A DNA stretch of 40,062 bases, from contig NZ_JACYHE010000053.1 of NCBI RefSeq assembly GCF_021696945.1, positions 1-40,062 of the forward strand. Reading direction: 5' to 3'. Numbering within the stretch: the first letter of the stretch is position 1; the number at the start of each line of letters is the position of its first letter. A program made the position numbers and the translations under genes. This document shows, in pieces, positions 8,195 through 16,242 of the stretch. Source of the DNA: Streptomyces sp. JJ36 (GTDB lineage Bacteria; Actinomycetota; Actinomycetes; Streptomycetales; Streptomycetaceae). The notes under the pieces were generated by a model. The model saw only the letters and a list, made by a program, of their open reading frames with translations. It was not told the DNA's origin and ran no database searches.

Positions 8195-9130
8195 TCACAG
8201 ACCCGTCAGATCCGGGCCTTCGAGCCGGGCCGCCGCCCGCTCCAGCGCAGCGGTCACCGCCGCGATCCGCGGGTCCGCGGCGCTGCCCGCGCGCAGCGCC
8301 ACCGCGACCGTGCGGCTCAGCCGCAGCCCGCCCACCTCGCACAGCCGGACCTCGGAGGCGAGCGGCTCGGCCACCAGCCGGGGCATCATCGTCACGCCGA
8401 GTCCCGCCTGCACCAGCGACATGATGACCGTCCAGTCGTCGCTGGTGTGGTCCAGCCGGGGTTCGAAGCCGGCCGCCTGGCAGGCCCGCTCCACCACGGT
8501 GCGCAGCGCGGTGTCGCTGTGCGGCGCGATCCACGGCTGGCTGCTCAGGTCGGCCAGCCGCACCGGGCTGCCGTCCGCCGGCAGCGTCGTGTCGTGCGGC
8601 GGCAGCGCCGCCAGCAGCGGCTCCCGCAGCAGCGGCCGTACGGTCACCCCGGCGTCCCGGATCCGCGGCAGCAGGTCGTACTCGTACACCAGCGCCACAT
8701 CGCAGGCGTGCCGGCGCAGTGCCGCCACGCTCGCCTCCGGCTCTCCCTCGTCCAGCACCACCCGCAGGTCCGGGTGGGCGGTGCGGCAGTCGGCGATCGC
8801 CGGAGCGGCCAGGGCGACGGCCGCGCTGGGGAAGCCGCTCAGCCGGACGGTGCCGCGCACGCTGTCGCTCAGCGCCGCCACCGCCGCCCGGGCGGACTCC
8901 AGTTCGGCCAGCACCCGTTCGGTGTGCTCGACGAGCACCCGGGCCGCCTCGGTGAGCACCAGCCGCCGCCCGTCGCGGACCAGCAGCACCGTGCCCGTCT
9001 CCCGTTCCAGCAGGGCGAGCTGCTGGGAGACGGCCGAGGGCGTCAGATGGCACGCCTCGGCGGTGGCGGCGATCGTGCCGAGCGCCGCCAACTCCCGGAG
9101 CAGGCGCAGCCGCCGCACCTCGTAGACCAT
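8195..9130 (-). CDS. LysR-family transcriptional regulator
   Basis: 311 residues. The N-terminal winged helix-turn-helix is clear (RLLRELAALGTIAATAEACH, then LTPSAVSQQLALLERETGT), followed by the linker helix and a periplasmic-binding-protein-like effector domain from about residue 90 (GTVRLSGFPSAAVALAAPAI). It is divergent from the creatinase-like hydrolase and enolase genes across a 72-bp gap, the usual arrangement for a LysR regulator that controls its neighbours and itself in response to a pathway metabolite (family knowledge). The ATG at 9130 lies six bases after TAGCGT (9142-9137, minus strand), consistent with a leaderless message, although the -35 region is poor. Confidence 0.93.
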   Translation of the reverse strand: MVYEVRRLRLLRELAALGTIAATAEACHLTPSAVSQQLALLERETGTVLLVRDGRRLVLTEAARVLVEHTERVLAELESARAAVAALSDSVRGTVRLSGFPSAAVALAAPAIADCRTAHPDLRVVLDEGEPEASVAALRRHACDVALVYEYDLLPRIRDAGVTVRPLLREPLLAALPPHDTTLPADGSPVRLADLSSQPWIAPHSDTALRTVVERACQAAGFEPRLDHTSDDWTVIMSLVQAGLGVTMMPRLVAEPLASEVRLCEVGGLRLSRTVAVALRAGSAADPRIAAVTAALERAAARLEGPDLTGL

Positions 9131-9202
9131 GTAGCCACGCTAACGGGCGGCATCGGAAATCGTCGCTGGTTGTGGCGGGTGCGCCGGCCGCACACTGGCG
9201 CC
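9131..9202. promoter_or_regulatory. Divergent LysR/hydrolase control region
   Basis: A 72-bp intergenic region. On the minus strand TAGCGT (9142-9137) is a candidate -10 for the regulator. An imperfect dyad, AATCGTCGCTGGTT at 9158-9171, has the size of a LysR half-site pair but matches only partly. On the plus strand the ATG at 9203 also lacks a Shine-Dalgarno sequence, and CACACT ends six bases before it. Confidence 0.35.
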
Positions 9203-10462
9203 ATGACCGCCGAACCGCTGCTGCCGGCGCCGTCCGCCGCCCCGCCGTACGCCGGCGTCCCGCACGCCGGGCCCCGGCACGCCGCGCCCGGGCATCCCGC
9301 GCCCGCACCCGCCGGGTCCGCGGGCGCCGTCCCGGAGACCGAGTACGCCGCCCGCACCGGCGCGCTGCGCGCCGCCATGCGCCGGCGCGGTCTGGCGGCC
9401 CTGGCGCTCGCCAGCCCGGAGAACGTGCACTACCTCACCGGACTCGACCACCTGGGGCACTTCGCCTTCACTTTGCTGGTGCTGCCGCGCGGCGGCCCGC
9501 CGGTGCTGGTCGCCCGGCGCATGGAGCGGCACACGCTGGCCGCCCAGGTCCCCGGCGTCCGGCGGGAGCTCTACGGCGAGACCCAGGACCCCGCGCGGGT
9601 GGTCGCCCGGGCACTGGCGTCGGTGGTGCCGCCGGGTGGCACGGTCGGCGTCGAGGAGCAGTCCATGGCCCTGCCGCCCGCCCTGCTGGCCCGGGTGCGC
9701 GCGGCGCTGCCCGGCGCGCGGTGGACCGACTGCACGGCCCTGCCGGCCCGGCTGCGGGCGGTGAAGTCCCCGGCCGAGATCGCGCTGGTGCGGCGTGCCG
9801 CCGCGGTCACCAGCACCGCCATGGCCGCCGCCCTCGCCGCTGCGGGCACCGGGGTCAGCGAACGTTCGGTGGCCGCCCGCGCCCAGTGGGCCATGACCGA
9901 GGCGGGCGGGGCGCAGCCGGGGTTCGTCCCGCTGATCCGCTCCACCGCGCGGCTCTCCCAGGAGCACGTCACCTGGCGGGAGCACCGCCTCGCCCCGGGC
10001 GAGGGGCTCTTCGTGGAGCTGTCCGGCTGCGTCCACCGCTACCACGCGCCGATGAGCCGGACGGTCTACTGCGGCGGCGTCCCGGCCGGGGCCGCCGAGG
10101 CAGCGGCCGCGTCCGCCGCTGGACTGCGGGCCGCCCGCGCCGCGCTCGTCCCCGGGGCGCGCACCGGGGAGGTGTACGCGGCCTGGGCCGCCGCCGTGGC
10201 CGCCGTCACGGGGCGGCGGCCACGCCGGCACCACTGCGGCTATCTCACCGGGATCGGCTTCCCGCCGAGCTGGGTGGGCGGCGGATCCGTCCCGGGCGTC
10301 CGCTCCGGCGGGCGCACCCGGGTCCGGGCGGGCATGGTGCTGCACCTGATGTCCTGGGTGGAGCAGCCCGCTGGGCATGTCGTCTCCGACACCGCGCTGG
10401 TCACCGAGGACGGCTGCGAACTGCTGACCCGCGCGCCCCGCGAACTGCTCGTCACCCGCTGA
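9203..10462 (+). CDS. Creatinase-fold hydrolase of the ectoine-hydrolase (EutD/DoeA) type, metal ligands absent
   Basis: 419 residues. After a Pro/Ala-rich leader (1-45) come the creatinase N-domain (about 48-180, with SPENVHYLTGLDH) and the pita-bread domain (about 185-415). In M24 metallopeptidases five ligands (D, D, H, E, E) bind two metals. Here the first Asp position is Glu272 and the second is Pro283 (ELSGCVHRYHAPMSRT), the first Glu position falls at Met383 (MVLHLMSW), and the last at Ser395 (VVSDTALVTEDG). That pattern matches the ectoine hydrolase branch, in which, from memory, a Glu at this place forms a covalent intermediate with the substrate ring. So it is probably a metal-free amidohydrolase and not an aminopeptidase. 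ATG 9203 chosen by the divergent promoter region. No EutE/DoeB deacetylase gene is nearby, so ectoine itself may not be the substrate. Confidence 0.82.
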   Translation: MTAEPLLPAPSAAPPYAGVPHAGPRHAAPGHPAPAPAGSAGAVPETEYAARTGALRAAMRRRGLAALALASPENVHYLTGLDHLGHFAFTLLVLPRGGPPVLVARRMERHTLAAQVPGVRRELYGETQDPARVVARALASVVPPGGTVGVEEQSMALPPALLARVRAALPGARWTDCTALPARLRAVKSPAEIALVRRAAAVTSTAMAAALAAAGTGVSERSVAARAQWAMTEAGGAQPGFVPLIRSTARLSQEHVTWREHRLAPGEGLFVELSGCVHRYHAPMSRTVYCGGVPAGAAEAAAASAAGLRAARAALVPGARTGEVYAAWAAAVAAVTGRRPRRHHCGYLTGIGFPPSWVGGGSVPGVRSGGRTRVRAGMVLHLMSWVEQPAGHVVSDTALVTEDGCELLTRAPRELLVTR

Positions 10463-10480
10463 CCTGACGAAAGGCCCCGC

Positions 10481-11668
10481 ATGCGCGTCACCGCACTCCG
10501 CGCCACCCCGGTGGCCGTCCCCTACCGCACCGACGAGGTCTGGGCGTTCGGGCGGCGCTCCGGGCTGGTCTCCGTCCTCGTCGAGATGGAGACCGACGAG
10601 GGGCTGACCGGCCTCGGCGAGGCCGCGGCCTATCCGTCCGCCGACGTGGTGCTGAGCGTGCTGCGCGGGCTGGAGCCGCTGGTCATGGGCAGCGACCCGC
10701 TGCGGATCGAGGCGCTGATCCAGCGCATCGACGTCGTCGGCACCTGGCACCACACCGGCTCCAGCAGCCCCGCGATCGCCGCCGTGGAGACGGCCTGCTG
10801 GGACCTGCTCGGCAAGTCCTGCGGGCAGCCGGTCGTCAGCTTCTTCGGCGGCCGCTTCCGGGACCGCGTCGAGTTCTTCCACTACGTGGCCGCCGCCGCG
10901 CCGGAGGAGGTGCGCGCGGAGGGCCGGCGCGCCGCCGAGGCCGGCGCCCGGGTCTGCTACCTCAAGGTGGGCGCCGACGAGCTCGCCACCGACGTGGCCC
11001 GGGTGGCCGCGCTGCGGGAGGGCGCGGGCCCGGGCATGGGCATCCGGGTGGACGCCAACGAGGCCTGGTCGCCCGGCGCCGCCCTGCGCGCGGTGCGGGC
11101 CCTGGAGGAGTACGGGCTGGAGCTCGTCGAGCAGCCGGTTTCCGGCCGCAACCTGCCGGAGATGGCCTATGTCCGCAGCCGCCTGGACACCCCGCTGCTG
11201 GCCAACGAGGCCTCCTGGAACCGCTCCGACCAGCTCGCCGTCCTCCGGCACGGCGCGGCCGACGTGCTCTCCGTGGACCAGCAGATGGACGGCGGGCTGC
11301 TCAACCTCAAGCGGTCCGCCGGGATCTGCGCCGCCGCCGGCCTGACGGTCGTCAAGCACAGCCTCGGCGAACTGGGCGTCGCCCTGGCCGCCGCGGTGCA
11401 CGTCGTCGCCGCCACGCCGAACTTCCGCCACGCCAACCAGGCGTACGGGGCCCTGCTCACCGACGACGTGGTGCGCGGCTCCTTCGGCGGGCCGCTCGAG
11501 CACTACACGGACGGCTGTCTCCCGGTGCCCGACGGACCCGGGCTGGGGGTCGAGCTGGACCCGGAGAAGGTGGAGCGGTACGCGGAGCTGTACCGCACCC
11601 GCGGCGCCGAGTTCGCCTTCCACGACCCGGAGGCCCTGCGCGGCGCCCCGGCCCTGCCCAAGCGGTGA
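10481..11668 (+). CDS. Mandelate racemase-subgroup enolase superfamily enzyme
   Basis: 395 residues: N-terminal capping domain (1-125) and TIM barrel. Metal ligands are Asp191 (VDANEAW), Glu217 (LVEQP) and Glu243 (ANEASW). The bases are Lys162 (YLKVG) and a His293-Asp266 dyad (VKHSLGELG; SVDQQ). The spacings K162-29-D191-26-E217-26-E243-23-D266-27-H293 equal those I recall for mandelate racemase (K166, D195, E221, E247, D270, H297), so subgroup membership is strong. The first Lys of the KxK motif is Tyr160, and the place of Glu317 falls at Pro313, so it is unlikely to racemise mandelate; acid-sugar or hydroxyacid dehydration or epimerisation is possible. It follows the hydrolase by 18 nt with GACGAAAGG as RBS, so both are one operon under the LysR regulator. 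Confidence 0.9.
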   Translation: MRVTALRATPVAVPYRTDEVWAFGRRSGLVSVLVEMETDEGLTGLGEAAAYPSADVVLSVLRGLEPLVMGSDPLRIEALIQRIDVVGTWHHTGSSSPAIAAVETACWDLLGKSCGQPVVSFFGGRFRDRVEFFHYVAAAAPEEVRAEGRRAAEAGARVCYLKVGADELATDVARVAALREGAGPGMGIRVDANEAWSPGAALRAVRALEEYGLELVEQPVSGRNLPEMAYVRSRLDTPLLANEASWNRSDQLAVLRHGAADVLSVDQQMDGGLLNLKRSAGICAAAGLTVVKHSLGELGVALAAAVHVVAATPNFRHANQAYGALLTDDVVRGSFGGPLEHYTDGCLPVPDGPGLGVELDPEKVERYAELYRTRGAEFAFHDPEALRGAPALPKR

Positions 11669-11684
11669 CGGGCTGCGCAGCCGG

Positions 11685-13130
11685 TCACCCCGCCGGCCGG
11701 TCCCCGGCGTGCCCGCGGGGTGCCGCCGGGGCGCGCAGCGGCGGCCGGAACTCCCGCACCGGCGTGCGGTGCCACCAGGCGCCGGTCTCCCGCCGCTCCG
11801 CCCGGGTGGTGAAGCGGTAGCGGTACAGCAGCGCCCGTACGTGCACCGGGGGCGCGTCGGGGAACGGGTTGTGCCGCAGCAGCCGCAGGGTGTCCCGGTC
11901 GTTCTCCAGCAGCTTGCGCAGGAACGGGTCGAACCAGCCGCGGGCGTAGGCGGGGGAGAGCGCGGCGAACCACATCAGCCAGTCCAGCCGCAGGTGGTAC
12001 GGCGCGATCTGCGGCGGGCGCCGCCGTACGTCCCCGGGCTTGCCGCGGAACTCGTACGCGTGCCACACGGTGTCCGGGCCCGGGCGTTCGTCCGTGGTCC
12101 CCTCGACGACGATCTCGTGCCGGACCCGGGTGACGCTGCCGAAGGCGCCGTAGGTGTTGACCAGGTGCAGCACGTCGAAGGAGCGGTTCATCTGCTGCTT
12201 CCTGGTGAGCAGGTTCCGGGCCGGGCGGTAGCTGAGCACCGCGACCAGGGCGGTGAGCGCGCAGACCAGCACCACGAACCACAGCGGCGGATCGCCGTAC
12301 GCCCGTGGACCGGTGAACCGTGGCGTGTCCAGCGCGGAGAGGGCGAGCACGACGGTCAGCCAGTTCAGCCAGGCGAAGTTGCCGGAGGCGATGAGCCAGA
12401 GCTGGGTGACGATCATCAGCGCCGCGGCGGCCCCGGCCACCGGCTGCGGGGTGAAGAGCAGCACCGGCACCAGGAGCTGGGTGACGTGGTTCGCCGCCAC
12501 CTCCACCCGGTGCAGCCGCCGCGGCAGCAGGTGGAAGCGCCGGCTGAGCGGCCCCGGCATCGGCTGGGTCTCGTGGTGGTGGTCGAGGCAGGACAGGTCG
12601 CGCCAGCAGCGGTCCCCGCGCCACTTGATCAGCCCGGCCCCGAACTCCACCCGGAACAGCAGCCAGCGCACCAGCCACAGCACCAGCACGGGCGGCGCCG
12701 TCCGTTCGTTCCCCAGGAACACCGCCAGGAAGCCGGCCTCCAGCAGCAGCGACTCCCAGCCGAAGGCGTACCAGGTCTGACCGGTGTTCACCAGCGACAG
12801 GTAGAGCGCCCACAGCACCGCCCACATCAGCATCGCCGCCCACAGCGGTACGGTGTCGGCCGCCCCGGCCGCCACCGCGCCGGCCAGCGCGGCCCCGGAC
12901 CAGGCGACGGCGGCGTGGAAGCGGTCCGAGTAGTGCCAGTGGAAGATGCTGGGAGCCGCCCGGAAGGGCACCGCCCGCACGTAGCGCGGCACCGGCAGCA
13001 GCCCGCGCTCGCCCAGCAGCGGGCGGAACTGCAATGCCGCGGTGACGAACGCGACGACGTAGACCCCGGCCAGGGCCCGCTGCATCAGCAGCCGGCTCAG
13101 CCAGTACTCGGGCGCCGTGAACCACTCCAT
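11685..13130 (-). CDS. Lipase maturation factor family membrane protein
   Basis: 481 residues with about seven or eight membrane helices in the first ~320 residues and a soluble C-terminal domain. The family is recognised from several stretches: WYAFGWESLLLEAGFL; FRVEFGAGLIKWRGD with CWRDLSCLDHHHETQP; VNTYGAFGSVTRVRHEIV; and YHLRLDWLMWFAALSP. In animals LMF1 assists folding of secreted lipases in the ER. The bacterial homologues share the membrane part, and their clients are unproven. The C-terminal ~25 residues are Arg/Pro-rich. ATG start at 13130. It converges tightly (16 nt) on the enolase gene and shares no obvious pathway with either neighbour. Confidence 0.93.
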   Translation of the reverse strand: MEWFTAPEYWLSRLLMQRALAGVYVVAFVTAALQFRPLLGERGLLPVPRYVRAVPFRAAPSIFHWHYSDRFHAAVAWSGAALAGAVAAGAADTVPLWAAMLMWAVLWALYLSLVNTGQTWYAFGWESLLLEAGFLAVFLGNERTAPPVLVLWLVRWLLFRVEFGAGLIKWRGDRCWRDLSCLDHHHETQPMPGPLSRRFHLLPRRLHRVEVAANHVTQLLVPVLLFTPQPVAGAAAALMIVTQLWLIASGNFAWLNWLTVVLALSALDTPRFTGPRAYGDPPLWFVVLVCALTALVAVLSYRPARNLLTRKQQMNRSFDVLHLVNTYGAFGSVTRVRHEIVVEGTTDERPGPDTVWHAYEFRGKPGDVRRRPPQIAPYHLRLDWLMWFAALSPAYARGWFDPFLRKLLENDRDTLRLLRHNPFPDAPPVHVRALLYRYRFTTRAERRETGAWWHRTPVREFRPPLRAPAAPRGHAGDRPAG

Positions 13131-13226
13131 GCGGCCAGAGGTACCACCGCCGGAGGGGGCCGAACCGGGGCGGCCGCGCGGCCCCGCTCCCGGGGGCCCC
13201 GGACCCGCGGCCGGGGGTACCGGCGC

Positions 13227-14546
13227 TCAGCCGCCCGTGGCGTTCAGGACGCGGGTGATCTCGTCCGACGCCTTGCGGGAAGCCTCGCGCGGGTCGGCGC
13301 CGGTGAGCACGGCGGTCTGGTACTCCTTCACCGGATTGTCCGCCTCAAGCTCCCCCCACCGGGGTGAGGACGGCGTGGCCCGGCCGTTCGCCGCCGCCTC
13401 GGCCATGGCCTCCGCCCCGGCGTCGCCCTGCAGCGCGTCCGCGAGGGTGGTCTTGTTCGGCACGAAGCTCATCGTCTCTGCGATCCGCCGCTGCCACTTC
13501 TCGCCGGTGAGCAGCTTGAGAAAGCCGTACGCCTCGTCCTGCCGGTCGCTCTTCTCCGGGATGATCAGCACCGACCCGCCGGTGAAGACGGACCCCGGCT
13601 TCCCGGCCCGCTTGCCGGGGATGGGGAAGTAGCCGAGCTTGCCGGTCAGCCGTGGGTTCTCGTCGGTGATCAGTTGCGCGGCGCCGGGCACCGCGATGAG
13701 CTGGGCGATCCGCTCCCGCGCGAACACCTTCTGCTGGTCGGGGTCGGCCTCGTCGGAATCGGCCGGGCCGCGTCCCAGCGCCTGGAGCTTCCGGTAGAAC
13801 TCCATGCCGCGCAGTGCCTCCGGGGTGTCCAGCGCCCCGCTCCAGCGGCCGCTGCGCTCCTCGGCGAGCCGCCCGCCCTCGTCCCAGACGAACCCGGCGA
13901 GCACGTACCAGTTCTGGCCCGGCAGATAGATCCCCTGCTGGTTCGAGGGGCTGTTCAGGGTCTCGGTGGCGGCCAGCCACTCCTCGCGGGTCTCCGGCGG
14001 CGAGGTGATGCCGGCGCGGGCGAAGAGGTCCTTGCGGTAGATCACCACCCGGTTGGCGGCGTAGAAAGGGACGCCGTACTGGTAGCCGTCCACCTGCCCG
14101 GACTCCGCGAGGCCGGGGATCCAGTCGTCGCCCCCGAGATCGACGACCTTCAGGGTCAGGTTCTTCACCCCGCCCGCGTCGACGTACTGGGCCACCTGGG
14201 TGTTGCCCACCTCGATCAGGTCCGGGCCGTCGCCCGTGCGCAGCGCCTCGGTCACCTTCCCGGCGATGCCGGGCCACTCGTGGACCGTGACGTCCACCCG
14301 CACCCCGGGATTGCGGAACTCGAAGTCGCGTACGGCCGACTCCATGAGGTCGTCCGTGAGGCTGCCCTTCATCAGCCACACGTCGAGCGTCCTCGTGTCG
14401 TCACTCTGGTCCGGGAAGGCGCCGCAGGCGGCGAGCAGCGTGGAGACGACCGCGGCGGCCGCCGGCCGGCCGAAACGCCGCACGGTGCGGGCCCCGCCGG
14501 TGCCGAGGCGTCTCTCGCGCCGTCTCTCGCGGGTCCGGTGGAACAT
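13227..14546 (-). CDS. Family 1 extracellular solute-binding lipoprotein (sugar ABC type), orphan
   Basis: 439-residue precursor. A basic N-terminus (RTRERRRERR, later TVRRFGRP) and short hydrophobic stretch end in the lipobox LLAAC with Cys41 as lipid-attached residue. The mature protein has the family 1 solute-binding fold: LDVWLMKGSLTDDLMESAV, FEFRNPGVRVDVTVHEWPG, GDGPDLIEVGNT and YGVPFYAANRVVIYRKDLF. These proteins usually deliver oligosaccharides to ABC importers, but no permease or ATPase gene is adjacent, so it must serve a remote transporter or be a sensor (inference). ATG at 14546 is preceded by GGGAGGGG at a normal spacing; the longer frame to 14933 crosses the response-regulator remnant. 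Confidence 0.92.
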   Translation of the reverse strand: MFHRTRERRRERRLGTGGARTVRRFGRPAAAAVVSTLLAACGAFPDQSDDTRTLDVWLMKGSLTDDLMESAVRDFEFRNPGVRVDVTVHEWPGIAGKVTEALRTGDGPDLIEVGNTQVAQYVDAGGVKNLTLKVVDLGGDDWIPGLAESGQVDGYQYGVPFYAANRVVIYRKDLFARAGITSPPETREEWLAATETLNSPSNQQGIYLPGQNWYVLAGFVWDEGGRLAEERSGRWSGALDTPEALRGMEFYRKLQALGRGPADSDEADPDQQKVFARERIAQLIAVPGAAQLITDENPRLTGKLGYFPIPGKRAGKPGSVFTGGSVLIIPEKSDRQDEAYGFLKLLTGEKWQRRIAETMSFVPNKTTLADALQGDAGAEAMAEAAANGRATPSSPRWGELEADNPVKEYQTAVLTGADPREASRKASDEITRVLNATGG

Positions 14547-14736
14547 GGGCACACCCCTCCCAGGGGCCGTGGCGGTGGCATGTGGGGGGCGACCGGAAAA
14601 GGATTGGCATAGACCAAGGTCCCGGTCAAGGGGTGACCGGCGGAAACCCGGAACCCGGTATCCCGGTAACCCGGGAGCCCCCGGACCCGGGCACGGAACG
14701 GCAGCCGCCCCCGTGGGCCGGGCCCCGCTGACTACC

Positions 14737-14888
14737 GTGTCGCCGCTGACCATCCGTGTCCTCCTCGTCGGCGACGACGCCCTCGTACGGTCCGGGCTCC
14801 GGCTGATGTCGGGCAGCCGGACCTCGAGACCGCCGGCGAGGCCGCCGTCCGCGCCGAGCCCTCCCCGGCCCGCGCGGCCGCCGGGTGA
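14737..14888 (+). pseudogene. Remnant of a NarL/FixJ-type response regulator receiver domain
   Basis: From GTG 14737 the frame reads MSPLTIRVLLVGDDALVRSG and then LRLM, a standard NarL-type receiver start. At about 14805 the frame slips. In the next frame the sequence continues QPDLETAGEAAVRAEPSPAR and stops at 14886-14888. QPDLETAGEAA is the usual continuation of that family (beta-2 region), so at least one small deletion has broken the gene. The phospho-acceptor region, the rest of the receiver and the helix-turn-helix are missing, and the first acidic residue is Gly (VGDD). A partner kinase is absent too. It is a relic of a lost two-component system. Confidence 0.7.
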
Positions 14889-14933
14889 CGCCCCGCCGCT
14901 CCCTTCCCGGCACCCGCCGTCGGCGCCTCCCAC

Positions 14934-14962
14934 TTGGCGTGTTCACTTTGTGTCCATAGGGT
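14934..14962 (+). promoter_or_regulatory. Promoter of the second sulfotransferase gene; leaderless
   Basis: TTGGCG (14934-14939), a 17-nt spacer and TAGGGT (14957-14962) are followed by 7 nt and the ATG at 14970, placing the transcription start at the initiation codon. There is no Shine-Dalgarno sequence at a usable distance. Confidence 0.65.
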
Positions 14963-14969
14963 GCCGGGG

Positions 14970-16205
14970 ATGAGCGAGACCGCGAGACACGCAGCCCCCG
15001 ACGGCATACCGCCCCTGCCCGCCGGAGCGCGGCTGCTTCACATCGGACCGCACAAGACGGGCACCACCGCCCTGCAGGGGGCCCTGCACACGAGCCGCGG
15101 CCGGCTCCGGGAACACGGGGTGGTGTACGGGGGCAAGGCCCGCCAGGCCAAGGACCCGGCCGTCGCCGTCCTCTCCGGCGCGACCGGGGAGAAGCGCGCC
15201 CCCTGGGAGGCGCTGTGCGCGGAGGGCGCGGAGGCCGCCGCCGGCGGGCGGCGGCTCGCGGTCAGCAGCGAGTTCTTCGCGGACGCGGGGGACGAGGCGG
15301 CCCGCACCGCGGTGCGCGAACTGGGCCCGGACGTCCACGTCGTGGTGACCCTCCGGCCGCTGCACAAGATCCTGCCGTCCCACTGGCAGCAGTACGTCAA
15401 GCACGGCCTGTGCCACTCGTACGAGGACTGGCTGGAGGGCATGCTGCGCCGGCCGCCCTACACGGAGCCCACCCCGGACTTCTGGCACCGTCAGCAGCAC
15501 GATGCCCTGCTGGCCCGCTGGGCCGGGGCGGCCGGGCCGGAGAACGTCACCGCGGTCGTGGTGGACGAGCGCGACCCGGAGTGGCTCTTCCGCGTCTTCG
15601 AAGGACTGCTCGACCTGCCGCAGGGGTTCCTCGAGCCCGGCCCGCGCGACCTCAACACCTCCCTGACGCTCCCGCAGGCCGAGCTGCTGCTGGAGCTCAA
15701 CCGCCGTCTCGACGCCGAGGGCTGGAGCAACGCGCGGCGCAACAAGGTGGTGCGCGAGGGCGTGGTGCCGCAGCTCGTACGGGAGTACCGGGCCGCACCG
15801 GACGAGCCGCGGATCACCACCCCGGGCTGGGCGGTGGACGCGGCGGTGGAGGTGGCCGAGGAGACGGTGGCCCGCATCCCCGAGCTGGGCGTCCGCGTCA
15901 TCGGCGACCTGAAGTCGCTGACCCGCCGCCCGGCGGCGGGGCCCGGGCCCGGCGTCCCCCCGCCCACCGAGACGCTCCCCGCCGCCCTGGCGGTGGAGGC
16001 CGCACTCGGCGGCATCCTCGCCGGCGTGACCCTGGGCAAGGCCGAGGCACCGCCTGCCCGCGCCCCGCGGGCCCGGACGAAGCCCGCCGAGGGCGGGCCG
16101 AAGTCCCCCGAGGACCGTCCGGTCTCCCAGGTGCCCGCCCGGCGTCTGCTCCGCATCGCCGCCCGCCGCGCCGGCCGCCGACTCCACCCAGGGCGCCGCA
16201 CCTGA
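14970..16205 (+). CDS. Sulfotransferase-like P-loop protein
   Basis: 411 residues. The PAPS-type P-loop is LLHIGPHKTGTTALQGAL (about residues 22-39). A later strand, VHVVVTLRPLHKILPSHWQQ, supplies the Arg and Ser of the 3'-phosphate site. VTAVVVDERDPEWLFRVFEG followed by LNTSLTLPQAELL resembles carbohydrate sulfotransferase-like proteins of actinomycete surface-polymer loci. The last ~80 residues are Pro/Ala/Arg-rich, low-complexity and basic (RRLLRIAARRAGRRLHPG), perhaps a membrane- or polymer-binding tail. Start ATG 14970 is fixed by the promoter; an upstream in-frame ATG at 14934 lies within the -35 box. It converges on the carboxyltransferase gene with a 37-nt gap. Acceptor unknown. Confidence 0.85.
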   Translation: MSETARHAAPDGIPPLPAGARLLHIGPHKTGTTALQGALHTSRGRLREHGVVYGGKARQAKDPAVAVLSGATGEKRAPWEALCAEGAEAAAGGRRLAVSSEFFADAGDEAARTAVRELGPDVHVVVTLRPLHKILPSHWQQYVKHGLCHSYEDWLEGMLRRPPYTEPTPDFWHRQQHDALLARWAGAAGPENVTAVVVDERDPEWLFRVFEGLLDLPQGFLEPGPRDLNTSLTLPQAELLLELNRRLDAEGWSNARRNKVVREGVVPQLVREYRAAPDEPRITTPGWAVDAAVEVAEETVARIPELGVRVIGDLKSLTRRPAAGPGPGVPPPTETLPAALAVEAALGGILAGVTLGKAEAPPARAPRARTKPAEGGPKSPEDRPVSQVPARRLLRIAARRAGRRLHPGRRT

Positions 16206-16242
16206 CCGCAGGCCCGCGCGTCCCGCGCCGACGGGCCCCGGG

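Noticed and set aside
9140..11623. 827-codon minus-strand open frame
   Set aside because: It is antisense to the hydrolase and enolase genes, which have clear family motifs. The translation is a Gly/Ala/Arg/His-rich shadow typical of high-GC DNA.
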